Below are positions 9,917-18,537 of a DNA stretch of 64,000 nt, one piece after another. The notes under the pieces are model-generated. The model ran no database searches and had not been told where the DNA came from. It worked only from the letters and a program-made list of their open reading frames with translations. Source of the stretch: Terriglobia bacterium (lineage in GTDB: Bacteria > Acidobacteriota > Terriglobia > Terriglobales > Acidobacteriaceae); contig JAIQFT010000001.1 of assembly GCA_020073185.1 (NCBI GenBank), positions 1 through 64,000 of the forward strand, read 5' to 3'. The number at the start of each line of letters is the position of its first letter. Positions within the stretch are counted from its first letter, which is position 1. Both the position numbers and the translations under genes were made by a program.

Positions 9917-10258
9917 TTATCCGCTGCGTCGCCTCGCTCTCCAGAACGAGCTCACGCCAAACCACAAGAACACCAGGGCAAAGCACGCGGCCAAGGCCAT
10001 CCTGCCCGGGCCGAACTTTCCTGCCTGCCAGGCGTGATACTCGCGCCAGCACGCCACGCCACCCGCCAGGGCGAAAAACAGAAAAAAGACCCCTGTAATT
10101 TCCAGCCATAGCAGGTGGAGCACGCGCCCGAAGTGCCGCAACGTGATCTGCAGGGCGGACCAGCCGGCGCGCAGCCATCGGTTCTGTCCGGCCTGGCGCG
10201 CCGCCACGCGTCCGAAGATGCCCAGCTTGCGGGCGGTAGAGATCCCTGGCACGGACAC
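9917..10258 (-). CDS. small membrane protein of unknown function
   Basis: A 113-residue basic protein with two clear hydrophobic segments at about residues 48-68 and 86-104 and a positively charged C-terminus (WRARRRSG). It looks like a two-pass inner-membrane protein. GTG at 10258 is the longest start. It lies upstream of the mutase gene on the same strand, separated by repeats. I recognise no family. Confidence 0.5.
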   Translation of the reverse strand: MSVPGISTARKLGIFGRVAARQAGQNRWLRAGWSALQITLRHFGRVLHLLWLEITGVFFLFFALAGGVACWREYHAWQAGKFGPGRMALAACFALVFLWFGVSSFWRARRRSG

Positions 10259-10398
10259 ATTCTAGCAGCGTGTAACCCGCGACCTGGGTCATAAATCACA
10301 TAACCGTGTGATGCAGCCGGGCATCCAATCAATGAGGCGCACGCGGCAAGGCGGCAAACCTCCTGTGGATGACAGCGCGTGCCTGAAAAGGGGTTCTC

Positions 10399-10680
10399 GT
10401 GGACCAGCAACTGAAACAACTGATGAAAGAGCTCGGCGAAGCCATCAACGAATCACTCTCGGAGAGCGAACCCATTGCCGAGGCGATTTCCAAGATCAAG
10501 GCCGGCGGCTATGACGTGTTCCTGGTGCTGGAGGCGACCATCGGGTTCAACAAGAAAGAAGAACCGGGGGAACGGCCGTCACTGGTCCCCACGCGTCACG
10601 GCGAACCCGATTTCAAGATCAATGCGCAGGACGCGAAGTTCTTGAAGTCGCTGCGCATCCGCATTGACGACGCGGCGTGA
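10399..10680 (+). CDS. small conserved-looking cytoplasmic protein, unknown function
   Basis: A 93-residue acidic protein with an N-terminal amphipathic helix (MDQQLKQLMKELGEAINES) and a C-terminal DAKFLKSLRIRIDD segment. The start is GTG at 10399 with AAGGGG upstream. No transmembrane segment or metal motif is visible. It stands alone about 155 bases before glgC. Confidence 0.55.
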   Translation: MDQQLKQLMKELGEAINESLSESEPIAEAISKIKAGGYDVFLVLEATIGFNKKEEPGERPSLVPTRHGEPDFKINAQDAKFLKSLRIRIDDAA

Positions 10681-10728
10681 ACCATCGGCGATCCCGCGGT
10701 CTGTGACATGGTGAGCGAAAAGCCGGCC

Positions 10729-10765
10729 TTCGCCCGATCACCGGATCATCCAATCATCCGATTCG
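10729..10765. repeat. GATC-rich short repeat upstream of glgC
   Basis: The string CGCCCGATCACCGGATCATCC and following ATCATCCGATTCG is similar to the GATCACCCGATC-type sequence inside hemW and to 3569-3613. Confidence 0.45.
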
Positions 10766-10836
10766 TTGTGCTACTATCAGACTCTCGCGTAGGGCTTCCT
10801 GACCGCCATTAACCAGACCTGATTCGGGATGATGCC

Positions 10837-12087
10837 ATGAAAGACACCCTTGGAGTCCTGTTGGCAGGAGGGGCAGGTGAGCGCCTCTATCCCCTGACGC
10901 GGGACCGCGCCAAGCCGGCGGTGACCTTTGGCGGCATCTATCGCATCATCGACATTACGTTATCGAACTGCATCAATTCCGACATGCGGAAGGTGTACAT
11001 CCTGACGCAGTACAAGGCGCTGTCGCTGAACCGCCACATCCGCGAGGGCTGGAACATCGTGGCGCGAGATTTGGGCGAATTCGTCGAGATCCTGCCGCCG
11101 ATGAAACGGGTCAGCGAGAACTGGTATTTGGGCACGGCCGACGCGGTCTATCAGAACATTTATTCCATCGGCGCAGAGCAGCCCAAGCACGTGCTCATCC
11201 TGTCGGGCGACCATATTTACAAAATGGACTACTCGCGGATGCAGCGCCAACACCTCGAGTCGGGCGCGGACGTGACGCTGGCGACGATTCTGATCGAGCC
11301 GGAGGAGACCTACCGGTTCGGGGTGGTCGACATCGACCGCGAGGGCAGGATTGTCGGGTTCCATGAGAAGCCGCAGGTCACCGACATCCGCTCGCCGTAT
11401 GAGCCGCGCAAGGTATCGGCTTCGATGGGCGTGTACCTGTTTAACACCGACGTGCTCATCCCGGTGCTGCTCAAGGACGCGGAGGACCAGAGCTCGTCGC
11501 ATGATTTCGGGCACGACATTCTGCCCAAGATGATGGAAGACTACCGCGTGTACTCGTTCAACTTCATCGATGAGAACAAGAAGGAAGCGCTGTACTGGCG
11601 CGACGTGGGAACGATGGAGGCTTACTACGAGGCCAACATGGACCTGGTGGCGGTGTCGCCGGTGTTCAACCTCTACGATTCGAGCTGGCCGATCCGCACC
11701 CACCAGCGGCAGTATCCGCCCGCCAAGTTCGTCTTCTCCGATCCCGGGCGCCTGGGCGCGGCGTTTGATTCGATCGTGTCGTCGGGGTGCATCGTTTCCG
11801 GCGGCACGGTGCGCAACTGCATCATCTCGCCGGATGTGCGCGTGAACTCGTATTGCGAGATTGACAGCAGCATCATCTTCAGCCACGTCAACATCGGCCG
11901 CCATTGCCGCATCCGGCGGGCGATTGTGGATCGCGACGTGCATATTCCCGAGGGCACCATCATCGGCTACGACACCGAAGCCGACCGCCAACGGTATTTC
12001 GTTACCGACAGCGGGATCACCGTGGTGACCCGCGACTACTCGCTCTTCGAAAGCCCGGTCACGGTGGATTATTTCACCTTGGAATAG
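10837..12087 (+). CDS. glgC: glucose-1-phosphate adenylyltransferase (ADP-glucose pyrophosphorylase)
   Basis: Makes ADP-glucose from ATP and glucose-1-phosphate, the committed step of bacterial glycogen synthesis. The 416-residue protein has the nucleotidyltransferase motif GGAGERLYPLTRDRAKPAV at the N-terminus, LSGDHIYKMDY in the middle, the sugar-phosphate-binding FHEKP, and a C-terminal left-handed beta-helix built of hexapeptides. Length matches GlgC. No other glg gene is in the window, so it appears to be a single transcription unit. Confidence 0.95.
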   Translation: MKDTLGVLLAGGAGERLYPLTRDRAKPAVTFGGIYRIIDITLSNCINSDMRKVYILTQYKALSLNRHIREGWNIVARDLGEFVEILPPMKRVSENWYLGTADAVYQNIYSIGAEQPKHVLILSGDHIYKMDYSRMQRQHLESGADVTLATILIEPEETYRFGVVDIDREGRIVGFHEKPQVTDIRSPYEPRKVSASMGVYLFNTDVLIPVLLKDAEDQSSSHDFGHDILPKMMEDYRVYSFNFIDENKKEALYWRDVGTMEAYYEANMDLVAVSPVFNLYDSSWPIRTHQRQYPPAKFVFSDPGRLGAAFDSIVSSGCIVSGGTVRNCIISPDVRVNSYCEIDSSIIFSHVNIGRHCRIRRAIVDRDVHIPEGTIIGYDTEADRQRYFVTDSGITVVTRDYSLFESPVTVDYFTLE

Positions 12088-12163
12088 CTTCAACTCTCAG
12101 CCTTCGGCTTACGGCAATCCGCTACCGGCGCCGCATTCGCTAGGAGGATCCGGCCATCGTCAG

Positions 12164-12430
12164 CTATCTCCGCCGCACTTCAACCGAAACCTGGGGCACG
12201 CTGTTCCCGTCGGCCATGTTGCACGGCATCTGGTCAAGCAGGCGCAAGGTGCCGGCTTTATCCTCGAAGACCAAGCCGGACTTGGAAAGGCCTTTGAACT
12301 CTCCCCAATCCCGCGGCACCACCACCACGCAAGGTGACCCTAGCATTTGCGGCGTTGCCTTCAGTTCATGAATGCCGATGGTGCCCGCAATCGCGAGCAT
12401 CCCGATACCCAGTGCCCAACGCAGTCTCAT
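12164..12430 (-). CDS. small exported protein of unknown function
   Basis: An 88-residue protein whose first 20 residues form a signal peptide or membrane anchor (MRLRWALGIGMLAIAGTIGI). The rest has two cysteines (C34, C70) that could pair in the periplasm. GGAGG sits nine bases before the ATG. It converges with glgC. No family recognised. Confidence 0.55.
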   Translation of the reverse strand: MRLRWALGIGMLAIAGTIGIHELKATPQMLGSPCVVVVPRDWGEFKGLSKSGLVFEDKAGTLRLLDQMPCNMADGNSVPQVSVEVRRR

Positions 12431-12539
12431 AAGAAATTACCTCCCGATGATCTTGCTCAGTGTATCGCTTCACGGTCCGTCACGAACTCATGTACACACG
12501 TACTCATGGGCTCATTGGGAGGGGGCAGTTCCGTTGCTC

Positions 12540-13067
12540 TCATTCTGTGCCGAGCGATTCAGACGCGGCCTTGACAGTCCTCATGTCCAGGTACATTCGT
12601 GCCGACCCGCCCTTGCTGCCCTCGATGGGGATGAAGCCGTAGCGTTGATACCACGCCACGGCGGTGGGGTACGCGTCCACAAGAATGCAGCGGCACCCAA
12701 CTTGCTCGGAGATGCGCAAGCTCAGCTTTAGAGCCTCTGACAAGAGAGCATGTCCCAAGCCTCGCCTGGCAAAATGGCGGTCCACGGCCAAGCGGGCCAG
12801 CAGAATCATCGGGAGGTCATAGGCGGGGAGTCCGCGGACATATTTTCTCGGCATGGCGTTCCGTGGAACGCTCGACATAGCCAGCGTGAAGTAACCGATG
12901 ACTGCCGCCGGTGCGATCTCCTCAATGGCGACATAGGTAACGCCGATCGAGCTCTTCTGCTGATTGTTCCAGGCGTGTTTCTTTAAATAGTTATTGAGGG
13001 GTTCGTCGCCGCAGTCGAAACCTTCGACCGAATCTCTCTCCTGCAATCGCCGGATGACAGTTGCCAA
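12540..13067 (-). CDS. GNAT acetyltransferase, probable toxin of a toxin-antitoxin pair
   Basis: A 175-residue GNAT protein. The N-terminus FDCGDEPLNNYLKKHAW and the acetyl-CoA loop RLAVDRHFARRGLGHALL are the hallmarks of TacT-type toxins, which acetylate the amino acid on charged tRNA and so stop translation. The C-terminal AVAWYQRYGF is also typical. The TTG start directly follows the stop of the upstream gene, giving tight translational coupling to its likely antitoxin. Substrate specificity cannot be read from sequence. Confidence 0.82.
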   Translation of the reverse strand: MATVIRRLQERDSVEGFDCGDEPLNNYLKKHAWNNQQKSSIGVTYVAIEEIAPAAVIGYFTLAMSSVPRNAMPRKYVRGLPAYDLPMILLARLAVDRHFARRGLGHALLSEALKLSLRISEQVGCRCILVDAYPTAVAWYQRYGFIPIEGSKGGSARMYLDMRTVKAASESLGTE

Positions 13068-13469
13068 CTATCTGCCCCTCATTGCGCGAAGTAGAGCTAC
13101 AGTCGGTTCGGCAGGTCCTGCACTGGCAAGTTGGGAGAGACTGTCCAACTCCTTCTCGGTCCAGTCGATCCTGACATGCGGCAGTGCGGTTTCGGGCGCT
13201 ACTCTTTCCAGACGAGGAAGTACCAGCACCTTTCTCTCGCCGGTGGCGCTTTCGCTGACGATTTTGTTTCCCCGCTTGCGTTCGGAAACGGCCCATTGGA
13301 ATAAGGCAACCGCCTCGGTCAGGAAATCGGAGTTGCTGGCTAGCTGCAATTCATCCTTCAGGGCACGAACCGTCTTGTCCTCAAAAGGCGCCAGATCGGC
13401 CTGGAACTTCGGCTTGCGGGCGGACTTGCCGCGCTGTTTCGTCCTTCGGTGCTGAGCCGTGGAGGGCAT
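13068..13469 (-). CDS. probable antitoxin partner of the GNAT toxin (RHH-like)
   Basis: A 133-residue basic protein. After a Lys/Arg-rich N-terminus, residues 25-65 (ALKDELQLASNSDFLTEAVALFQWAV) fit a ribbon-helix-helix fold with the usual strand-helix-helix order. An extra C-terminal part (residues 70-133) holds a second helix that could block the toxin. It is longer than the roughly 90-residue DUF1778 antitoxins that usually accompany GNAT toxins. AAGGAGA precedes the ATG, and the stop abuts the toxin's TTG. An AT-rich stretch just upstream could hold the autoregulated promoter. Confidence 0.6.
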   Translation of the reverse strand: MPSTAQHRRTKQRGKSARKPKFQADLAPFEDKTVRALKDELQLASNSDFLTEAVALFQWAVSERKRGNKIVSESATGERKVLVLPRLERVAPETALPHVRIDWTEKELDSLSQLASAGPAEPTVALLRAMRGR

Positions 13470-13719
13470 CTTGACTCTCCTTTAACTCCTAAAATAATAC
13501 ATTCTGGATGCAAAAGCGAGTACTAAGGATCGGTCGCCGCCTTCTCGCTCTGAGCCCTGGGGCGACGAAGGTGGGGCGGCCACGGACCCAGGAGCGACAC
13601 CGTCAAGCAAGCGTCAGAAGAAGACTGCGGGGGAGACGTGAAAGCGGGCGCTTCAATTGCCGGATCTGTTCCTTGGCGAGTTCTCGTTTTGCCTCGATTA
13701 CAATCGGCCTGGCTCAGCA

Positions 13720-14439
13720 CTACCGCAGCGTGAAATGGACGGTAATCTGCGTCTGCACGTTTACCGCTTCACCTTTAAGAAGAAAAGGCTTGTAGCGCCA
13801 TTGCTGTACCGCGCTCACCGCAGCCGGGATAAGTTCCGGGGGGCCACTGATTGGCTCAAGCTCGTGCACCGCCCCGTCTTTTCCGATGACAGCGCGCAAC
13901 ACTACCGTTCCCTGAATTCCCTTACTTCTTGCCTTTGGCGGGTACACCGGGCTGACCTGGTGGATCAGCCTTCCCTGGGCAACTCCCGCTTCGATCGGAA
14001 CACGTGAAGCTTCTCCGGCAGGTGAAGTCGCCGGAGTTACCGGTTTTTCCTCCTGCATGTCCTTTGTGGTTCCCGGGAACCCGAAATTGAAAGCTTTTTG
14101 CGCGCGCACCGGTATTACCGTTCCGTTCAAAACGTATGGCTTGTACTTCCATTTCTTCACCGTGGTGACCACGGCGCCTGTCAGCATTGGATCGCCGGAA
14201 ATGACGTCCACCCTCTCTACCTCGCCCGAGGTGGAAACAATGAATTGCACCACTACTTGGCCCTGCACTCCTGCATCTCTTGCTTCTGAGGGATAAGGCG
14301 GACTAGGCGTCTTGATCGGCTCCAGGGCTCCTACGCTGACGAACAACGGCGAAGGGTTCACCGGTTCGCTTTGGGCAGCAGCCAATGCGGTGAGCGCAAG
14401 GAACACCAATACCGCCGAAATGCCTCTTATGCTTGTCAC
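13720..14439 (-). CDS. secreted protein with two TonB C-terminal domains
   Basis: A 239-residue protein with a signal peptide (cleavage near AAAQS, residue 23) instead of the usual TonB membrane anchor and proline linker. It has two successive TonB C-terminal domains: residues 40-120 (PSPPYPSEARDAGVQGQVVVQF ... VKKWKYKPYVLNG) and 155-239 (VSPVYPPKARSKGIQGTVVL ... VQQWRYKPFLLKG). Such tandem periplasmic TonB-domain proteins are common in Acidobacteriota; their partners are unknown. A separate single-domain TonB gene lies at 46078. Confidence 0.8.
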   Translation of the reverse strand: MTSIRGISAVLVFLALTALAAAQSEPVNPSPLFVSVGALEPIKTPSPPYPSEARDAGVQGQVVVQFIVSTSGEVERVDVISGDPMLTGAVVTTVKKWKYKPYVLNGTVIPVRAQKAFNFGFPGTTKDMQEEKPVTPATSPAGEASRVPIEAGVAQGRLIHQVSPVYPPKARSKGIQGTVVLRAVIGKDGAVHELEPISGPPELIPAAVSAVQQWRYKPFLLKGEAVNVQTQITVHFTLR

Positions 14440-14514
14440 CGAGAATGCGTCTTATACCACAGGTGTCATCGTTCAAACCTGCTAAAATCCTCTGTTTTCC
14501 CTCTATTTGCGGGC

Positions 14515-14540
14515 GGAACATTCTGGTCCAGCGCTGCGTA
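14515..14540 (+). promoter_or_regulatory. ECF-sigma-type promoter (GGAAC - 17 nt - CGTA)
   Basis: GGAAC at 14515-14519 and CGTA at 14537-14540 are separated by 17 bases, the layout of ECF (group IV sigma) promoters. It lies 46 bases before the sigma factor's TTG start, which would make the operon self-activated. Confidence 0.55.
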
Positions 14541-14586
14541 TTTATCCCCAGGGGTCGTGTGACCAGGGGTTCCGCAGGAGTGCTGG

Positions 14587-15186
14587 TTGGACGACAATCA
14601 AGTCGTGGCCTCTCTGGTCCGTCGCTGCGCCGCTGGCGACGCGGTCGCGTGGGAGGAGATTGTCCAGCGCTTCAACCGCCGTATCTACAACATTTGTTAT
14701 AGGTTTACGGGCTCGCAGCACGACGCCGAGGACCTCGCCCAGGAGGTCTTCATCAAGATTTACCGCACCCTGAAAAGCTACGACACGGACAAAGGAGCGT
14801 TCATGACCTGGGTGGCGACCCTGACCCGCAACCTCCTGGTGGACCATTTCCGCAAGAGCAAGCAGGACCGGGTGACCGATTCCATGGACGAGCCGATCAC
14901 GGCGGAACAGGACTCGATAAGCGTGGCCGAGCGGCTGGAAGACGTCGGGCCATCCCCCGACGCTCGGCTGCAGACCCGCGAGACCCAGGAAATGGTGCAC
15001 AAAGCCCTGCAGAAGCTGTCCCCGGAGCTGCGCGAGGCGGTCATCCTGCGCGACCTGCAGGACCTGGACTACCGCGAAATCGCCCTCGCCCTGAAGGTTC
15101 CCGAGGGAACGGTCAAATCCCGCATTAATCGGGGCCGGACGGAACTTGCACGGCTGCTATCACGTACTTATAGGCAGGTGACCTGA
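14587..15186 (+). CDS. ECF RNA polymerase sigma factor
   Basis: A 199-residue RpoE/SigW-like sigma factor. Region 2 (residues 25-95: RIYNICYRFTGSQHDAEDLAQEVFIKIYR) and region 4 (135-190: LSPELREAVILRDLQDLDYREIALALKVPEGTVKSRINRGR) are complete. TTG at 14587 has AGGAG six bases upstream. The stop overlaps the ATG of the anti-sigma gene (TGATG), so the two are translationally coupled. The signal is unknown; downstream genes point to the cell envelope. Confidence 0.93.
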   Translation: MDDNQVVASLVRRCAAGDAVAWEEIVQRFNRRIYNICYRFTGSQHDAEDLAQEVFIKIYRTLKSYDTDKGAFMTWVATLTRNLLVDHFRKSKQDRVTDSMDEPITAEQDSISVAERLEDVGPSPDARLQTRETQEMVHKALQKLSPELREAVILRDLQDLDYREIALALKVPEGTVKSRINRGRTELARLLSRTYRQVT

Positions 15187-15914
15187 TGTCCGAGGAGAGC
15201 AAATCCGGAATGCAGTGCCTGGAGTTCGACGCCCTGCTCAGCGAGGCGATTGACGGCACGTTGAGCGGCGCCGAGCTGGAGCAGTTCGAAACACATCGCA
15301 AGTCGTGTGCGAGCTGCGGGCCGATGTTCGCCGAAGCCCAGCACGGCATGCATTTGCTGCGCGGGCTGGCGGAGGTGGAGCCTCCGGCAAACTTCGTGCA
15401 CAACATCCTGACGGCGACCATCGGGCGCACGGAAACCGCGGTCCAGACGGAGCGTCCGCGGGAAAGCTGGTGGCAGAAGCTCCGCAGTGGCCTTCGGCCG
15501 GTGCTCGGCCCGGTGTTGCAGCCCAAGTTCGCCATGTCGTTCGCCATGGCGTTCTTCTCGATTTCGCTGGTGCTCAGCCTGGCGGGAGTGAAGCTGGGCA
15601 ATGTGCGCCATCTTGATCTGAGCCCCAACGCCATCATGCGTGGCGCCTACGAGGCACAGGCCCGGGTGGTGAAGTACTACGAGAACATCCGGTTTGTTTA
15701 CGAGATCGAATCGCGCGTGCAGGAGTTGAAGCGCGCGACCACGCCGGAGGAGAGCAATCCGCCGGCGGAGAGAGAGAAAGACCGCAAAGACCGCAGCGAC
15801 AAACCTGATCGCAAGTATCAGAACTACAGCCGGGAGCAGGAGGCCGTCACCATGGCGCGCTTATTCGATTCCCCTCCGCTGGCTGACCAGGTTTTCGCCA
15901 GGAGAAACTCATGA
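15186..15914 (+). CDS. anti-sigma factor with zinc-finger ZAS motif
   Basis: A 242-residue protein. The N-terminal cytoplasmic domain has C11 and an HRKSCASC motif (HxxxCxxC, residues 39-46), the zinc-binding anti-sigma signature. A single membrane segment lies at about residues 118-137, followed by a charged periplasmic tail rich in Lys, Arg and Glu. It should hold the upstream ECF sigma factor at the membrane. It overlaps both its neighbours by one to four bases. Confidence 0.85.
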   Translation: MSEESKSGMQCLEFDALLSEAIDGTLSGAELEQFETHRKSCASCGPMFAEAQHGMHLLRGLAEVEPPANFVHNILTATIGRTETAVQTERPRESWWQKLRSGLRPVLGPVLQPKFAMSFAMAFFSISLVLSLAGVKLGNVRHLDLSPNAIMRGAYEAQARVVKYYENIRFVYEIESRVQELKRATTPEESNPPAEREKDRKDRSDKPDRKYQNYSREQEAVTMARLFDSPPLADQVFARRNS

Positions 15915-16603
15915 ATTGCACCGTCCATCCCGACGTCGCCGCCACATCGTATTGCCGCACCTGCGGCAAGCCGATGTGCGACAAGTGCTCGCACTCGGTG
16001 CGCGGCGTCGTCTACTGTGAAGACTGCATCGCGACCCGGCTGCACGACACCATGCCGGCGGCTGCGACCATCGTGCCGGGCGCTCCGGGCACTCCGGTGG
16101 CTCCGATGGTCGTAACCAGCGGCCCCAGCCCGGGGCTGGCCGGCGTGCTCGCTGGATTCTTTCCCTTCGGCGTGGGCGCGGTCTATAACGGCCAGTACGC
16201 CAAGGGCCTGGCGCACATGCTGATCTTTGTCGCGCTGGTGTTCGGCGCTTCGCAGACGGGTGACACCTACGGGCCGATCTTTGGACTCGGTATCGCGTTT
16301 TTCTATATCTACCAGATCATCGATTCCGTCCGTTCCGCGCACGCTATTCGCGCCGGGCAGCCCGCGCCCGATCCTTTCGGGTTAGCGAAAGCGTTCGGCA
16401 GCGGCGAGCGCGTCGACTTCAACCGCGTACCGGTCGGAGCGCTGGTGCTCATCGGCCTGGGCATTCTGTTCCTGCTGAACACCCTGGGACTGTTCCATAC
16501 CTACTGGATCCACCGGCTGTGGCCACTGATCCTGATCGCCATCGGAGTGTGGCTGTTCGTGAAGCGCTTCTCACCCCCGGGCGGCGCAACGAGGGAGATG
16601 TAG
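15911..16603 (+). CDS. B-box-type zinc finger and TM2/LiaI-like membrane protein
   Basis: A 230-residue protein. Residues 1-40 contain CTVHPDVAATSYCRTCGKPMC and a later CEDC, a B-box-like double zinc-binding site common at the N-terminus of acidobacterial membrane proteins. Residues 75-140 form a TM2-like pair of membrane segments around FFPFGVGAVYNGQYAKG, and 175-215 (GILFLLNTLGL ... WPLILIAIGVWL) match the DUF5668/LiaI-LiaF membrane hairpin. It overlaps the anti-sigma stop by four bases. Probably part of an envelope-stress response; the exact role is unknown. Confidence 0.75.
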   Translation: MNCTVHPDVAATSYCRTCGKPMCDKCSHSVRGVVYCEDCIATRLHDTMPAAATIVPGAPGTPVAPMVVTSGPSPGLAGVLAGFFPFGVGAVYNGQYAKGLAHMLIFVALVFGASQTGDTYGPIFGLGIAFFYIYQIIDSVRSAHAIRAGQPAPDPFGLAKAFGSGERVDFNRVPVGALVLIGLGILFLLNTLGLFHTYWIHRLWPLILIAIGVWLFVKRFSPPGGATREM

Positions 16604-16615
16604 AGGAGGCGAACC

Positions 16616-16906
16616 ATGGATACCTATCAGCCCAACCGAAGTTGCTACTGCATGCGTTGCCGGAGCCGCGGCCTGATGGGGCCGGTGGTGCTGGTCACCC
16701 TGGGCGTGCTGTTTATGTTGAACGAATTTGATGTCGCCTCTTTCCACCGCACCTGGCCTGTCCTCCTCATCGTGATCGGCCTGGTCAAAGTGCTGGCCGG
16801 AAACCTGGACACTGCGGGACACGTTGAATACAGCGCGCCGCCTCCTCCCGGAACTCCGCCGGCGCCTCCACAGAATCCTGAAACGCGGCAGGTGGACCAT
16901 GTCTAG
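16616..16906 (+). CDS. small LiaI/LiaF-like (DUF5668) membrane protein
   Basis: A 96-residue protein with one DUF5668 hairpin: GPVVLVTLGVLFMLNEF, then WPVLLIVIGLVKVL. The N-terminus has a CYCMRC cluster and the C-terminus is a proline-rich tail. Its stop overlaps the next start by eight bases. The same hairpin recurs in the genes on either side, suggesting they form a complex or arose by duplication. Confidence 0.75.
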   Translation: MDTYQPNRSCYCMRCRSRGLMGPVVLVTLGVLFMLNEFDVASFHRTWPVLLIVIGLVKVLAGNLDTAGHVEYSAPPPPGTPPAPPQNPETRQVDHV

Positions 16907-18434
16907 CCCCGCACCGCAGATGCACTATCATCGTCGCCGCTCGCTGGCCGGGCCGATCGTGCTGATCACCCTCGGGGTGATCTTCCTGCTCGGCAACATG
17001 CGTATGATCTCCTGGCCGTCGCTGCGGCATTACTTCGCGCTCTACTGGCCGGTGCTGCTTATCCTGTGGGGCGCGGTCAAGCTGCTGGAGCACTGGCGCG
17101 ACAACCGCGAAGGCGTGCCCTCGCGGGGCATCGGCGCCGGGGGCGTAGTGCTGATCATCTTCCTCGTCCTGTTCGGCATGGGTTTCACCGCCACCGACCG
17201 CTTCAATTGGGGAGCGTTGCGCAATGAAGCCGATCTTGACGGCGATTTCGGCAGCCTGTTCGGGAACTCCTACACCTACAGCGCGACCGTGGAGCAGCCC
17301 TTTGCCGCCGGTATCGACCTGCGCGTCGTGTCCGATCGCGGCGACGTAGTGGTAAGCAACTGGACCGAACCGAAAATCAAGGTGGTAGTGCACAAGAAGG
17401 TGGTCGCCGAGAGCGAAGAGCAGGCGAAGAAAGTCGACAGCCAGACGCAGCCGAATTTCAACACTGCGGGCACGGTGATGACCCTGAATGCCAACACTGG
17501 TGGCGCAAGCAACCATTCCGTCGCCAGTGATCTGGAGATTTACCTGCCGCCGAAGGCCAACGTCGAGATTTCCACCCGCCGCGGCGATGTCCGGATTGCC
17601 GCGCGTCAGGGAAGCATCACCACCAACTCGCGTGGCGACGTGACCGTCTCCGACAACGCGGGCAACGTCAACATCAGCCTGCGGCGCGGCAACGTGCGCG
17701 CGTCCAACATCAAAGGCGATGTCACCGTGGACGGCCGCGTGGATGACACCACCATCAGCGACGTTAGCGGGCAGGTGCGGCTGAGCGGCGATTTCTTCGG
17801 GCAGATGAATTTGTCGAAGGTCGGCAACGGCGTCAGCTTCCACTCCTCGCGCACCGACATGCAATTGGCGAAGCTGGACGGCGACTTGGTGATGGAGTCG
17901 GGCGACTTGCGTGCCAACGCCATTGTCGGCCCCATGCACCTGGCCACCCGCGCCAAAGACATCCACCTGGAGAACGTCTCCGGCAGCCTGAAGGTGGACA
18001 ACACCAACGGCATGGTCGAGCTGCGCGCCGGCAAGAACCTAGGCGACGTGGAGATCAACAACCAGCGCGGCACGCTCCAGGTGACGCTACCCAAGAACGG
18101 CCCCTTCCAACTTGACGCGCACACTACGCGCGGCGATATCGCCAGCGAATTCTCCTCCATCCAGGTCAGAAGCGAGCGCAACTCGCAGTACGCCAGCGGA
18201 AGCGTCGGCAACGGCGGCCCGCAGGTGAAGCTGACGAATGATCGTGGCGATGTGCAGATTCGGCAATCCTCGGGGCTGCCGTTCGCACCCGTGCCGCCGC
18301 AAACTCCGAAGGCGCCGAGCGCGCCGGGCGTGCAGCGCGGCGCACTCGTCCGCCCCGGACGCGTCGTCGTTTACCGGGACCAGCGTACGTCGGTCAAGAG
18401 CGAACCGCGCAACTACGAAGAGGGAACGCTGTAG
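16899..18434 (+). CDS. DUF5668 membrane hairpin fused to DUF4097 beta-helix domain
   Basis: A 511-residue protein starting at ATG 16899. Residues 20-60 repeat the LiaI-like hairpin (GPIVLITLGVIFLLGN ... YWPVLLILWGAVKL) and a further membrane segment lies at about 85-100. The remainder is a repetitive beta-rich domain with many short RGDV and GDV steps (GDVVVSNW, GDVRIAAR, GDVTVSDN), typical of DUF4097 right-handed beta helices. It is probably exposed outside the inner membrane. Last gene of the ECF operon. No enzyme motif. Confidence 0.8.
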   Translation: MSSPAPQMHYHRRRSLAGPIVLITLGVIFLLGNMRMISWPSLRHYFALYWPVLLILWGAVKLLEHWRDNREGVPSRGIGAGGVVLIIFLVLFGMGFTATDRFNWGALRNEADLDGDFGSLFGNSYTYSATVEQPFAAGIDLRVVSDRGDVVVSNWTEPKIKVVVHKKVVAESEEQAKKVDSQTQPNFNTAGTVMTLNANTGGASNHSVASDLEIYLPPKANVEISTRRGDVRIAARQGSITTNSRGDVTVSDNAGNVNISLRRGNVRASNIKGDVTVDGRVDDTTISDVSGQVRLSGDFFGQMNLSKVGNGVSFHSSRTDMQLAKLDGDLVMESGDLRANAIVGPMHLATRAKDIHLENVSGSLKVDNTNGMVELRAGKNLGDVEINNQRGTLQVTLPKNGPFQLDAHTTRGDIASEFSSIQVRSERNSQYASGSVGNGGPQVKLTNDRGDVQIRQSSGLPFAPVPPQTPKAPSAPGVQRGALVRPGRVVVYRDQRTSVKSEPRNYEEGTL

Positions 18435-18474
18435 GCCCAGGACTACCGCGGTTCCGCGGTGTAGCCGCATGTCC

Positions 18475-18537
18475 CACGGTGGAAGCACCGGCCTTTTAGG
18501 CCCGCGTTGATCAGCGGCTATTTTTTTCTGGTCTCAA
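18475..18537 (+). terminator. possible terminator of the ECF operon
   Basis: Downstream of the operon are a small GGCC-TTTTA-GGCC hairpin and a weak CCGC...GCGG stem followed by a run of seven T. The stems are short and the run overlaps the end of the convergent hemerythrin gene, so this is tentative. Confidence 0.25.

Noticed and set aside
13508-13795. Plus-strand frame of 95 codons upstream of the TonB-domain gene
   Set aside because: Overlaps the end of the double-TonB gene on the other strand and has an Arg-rich, motif-free product.
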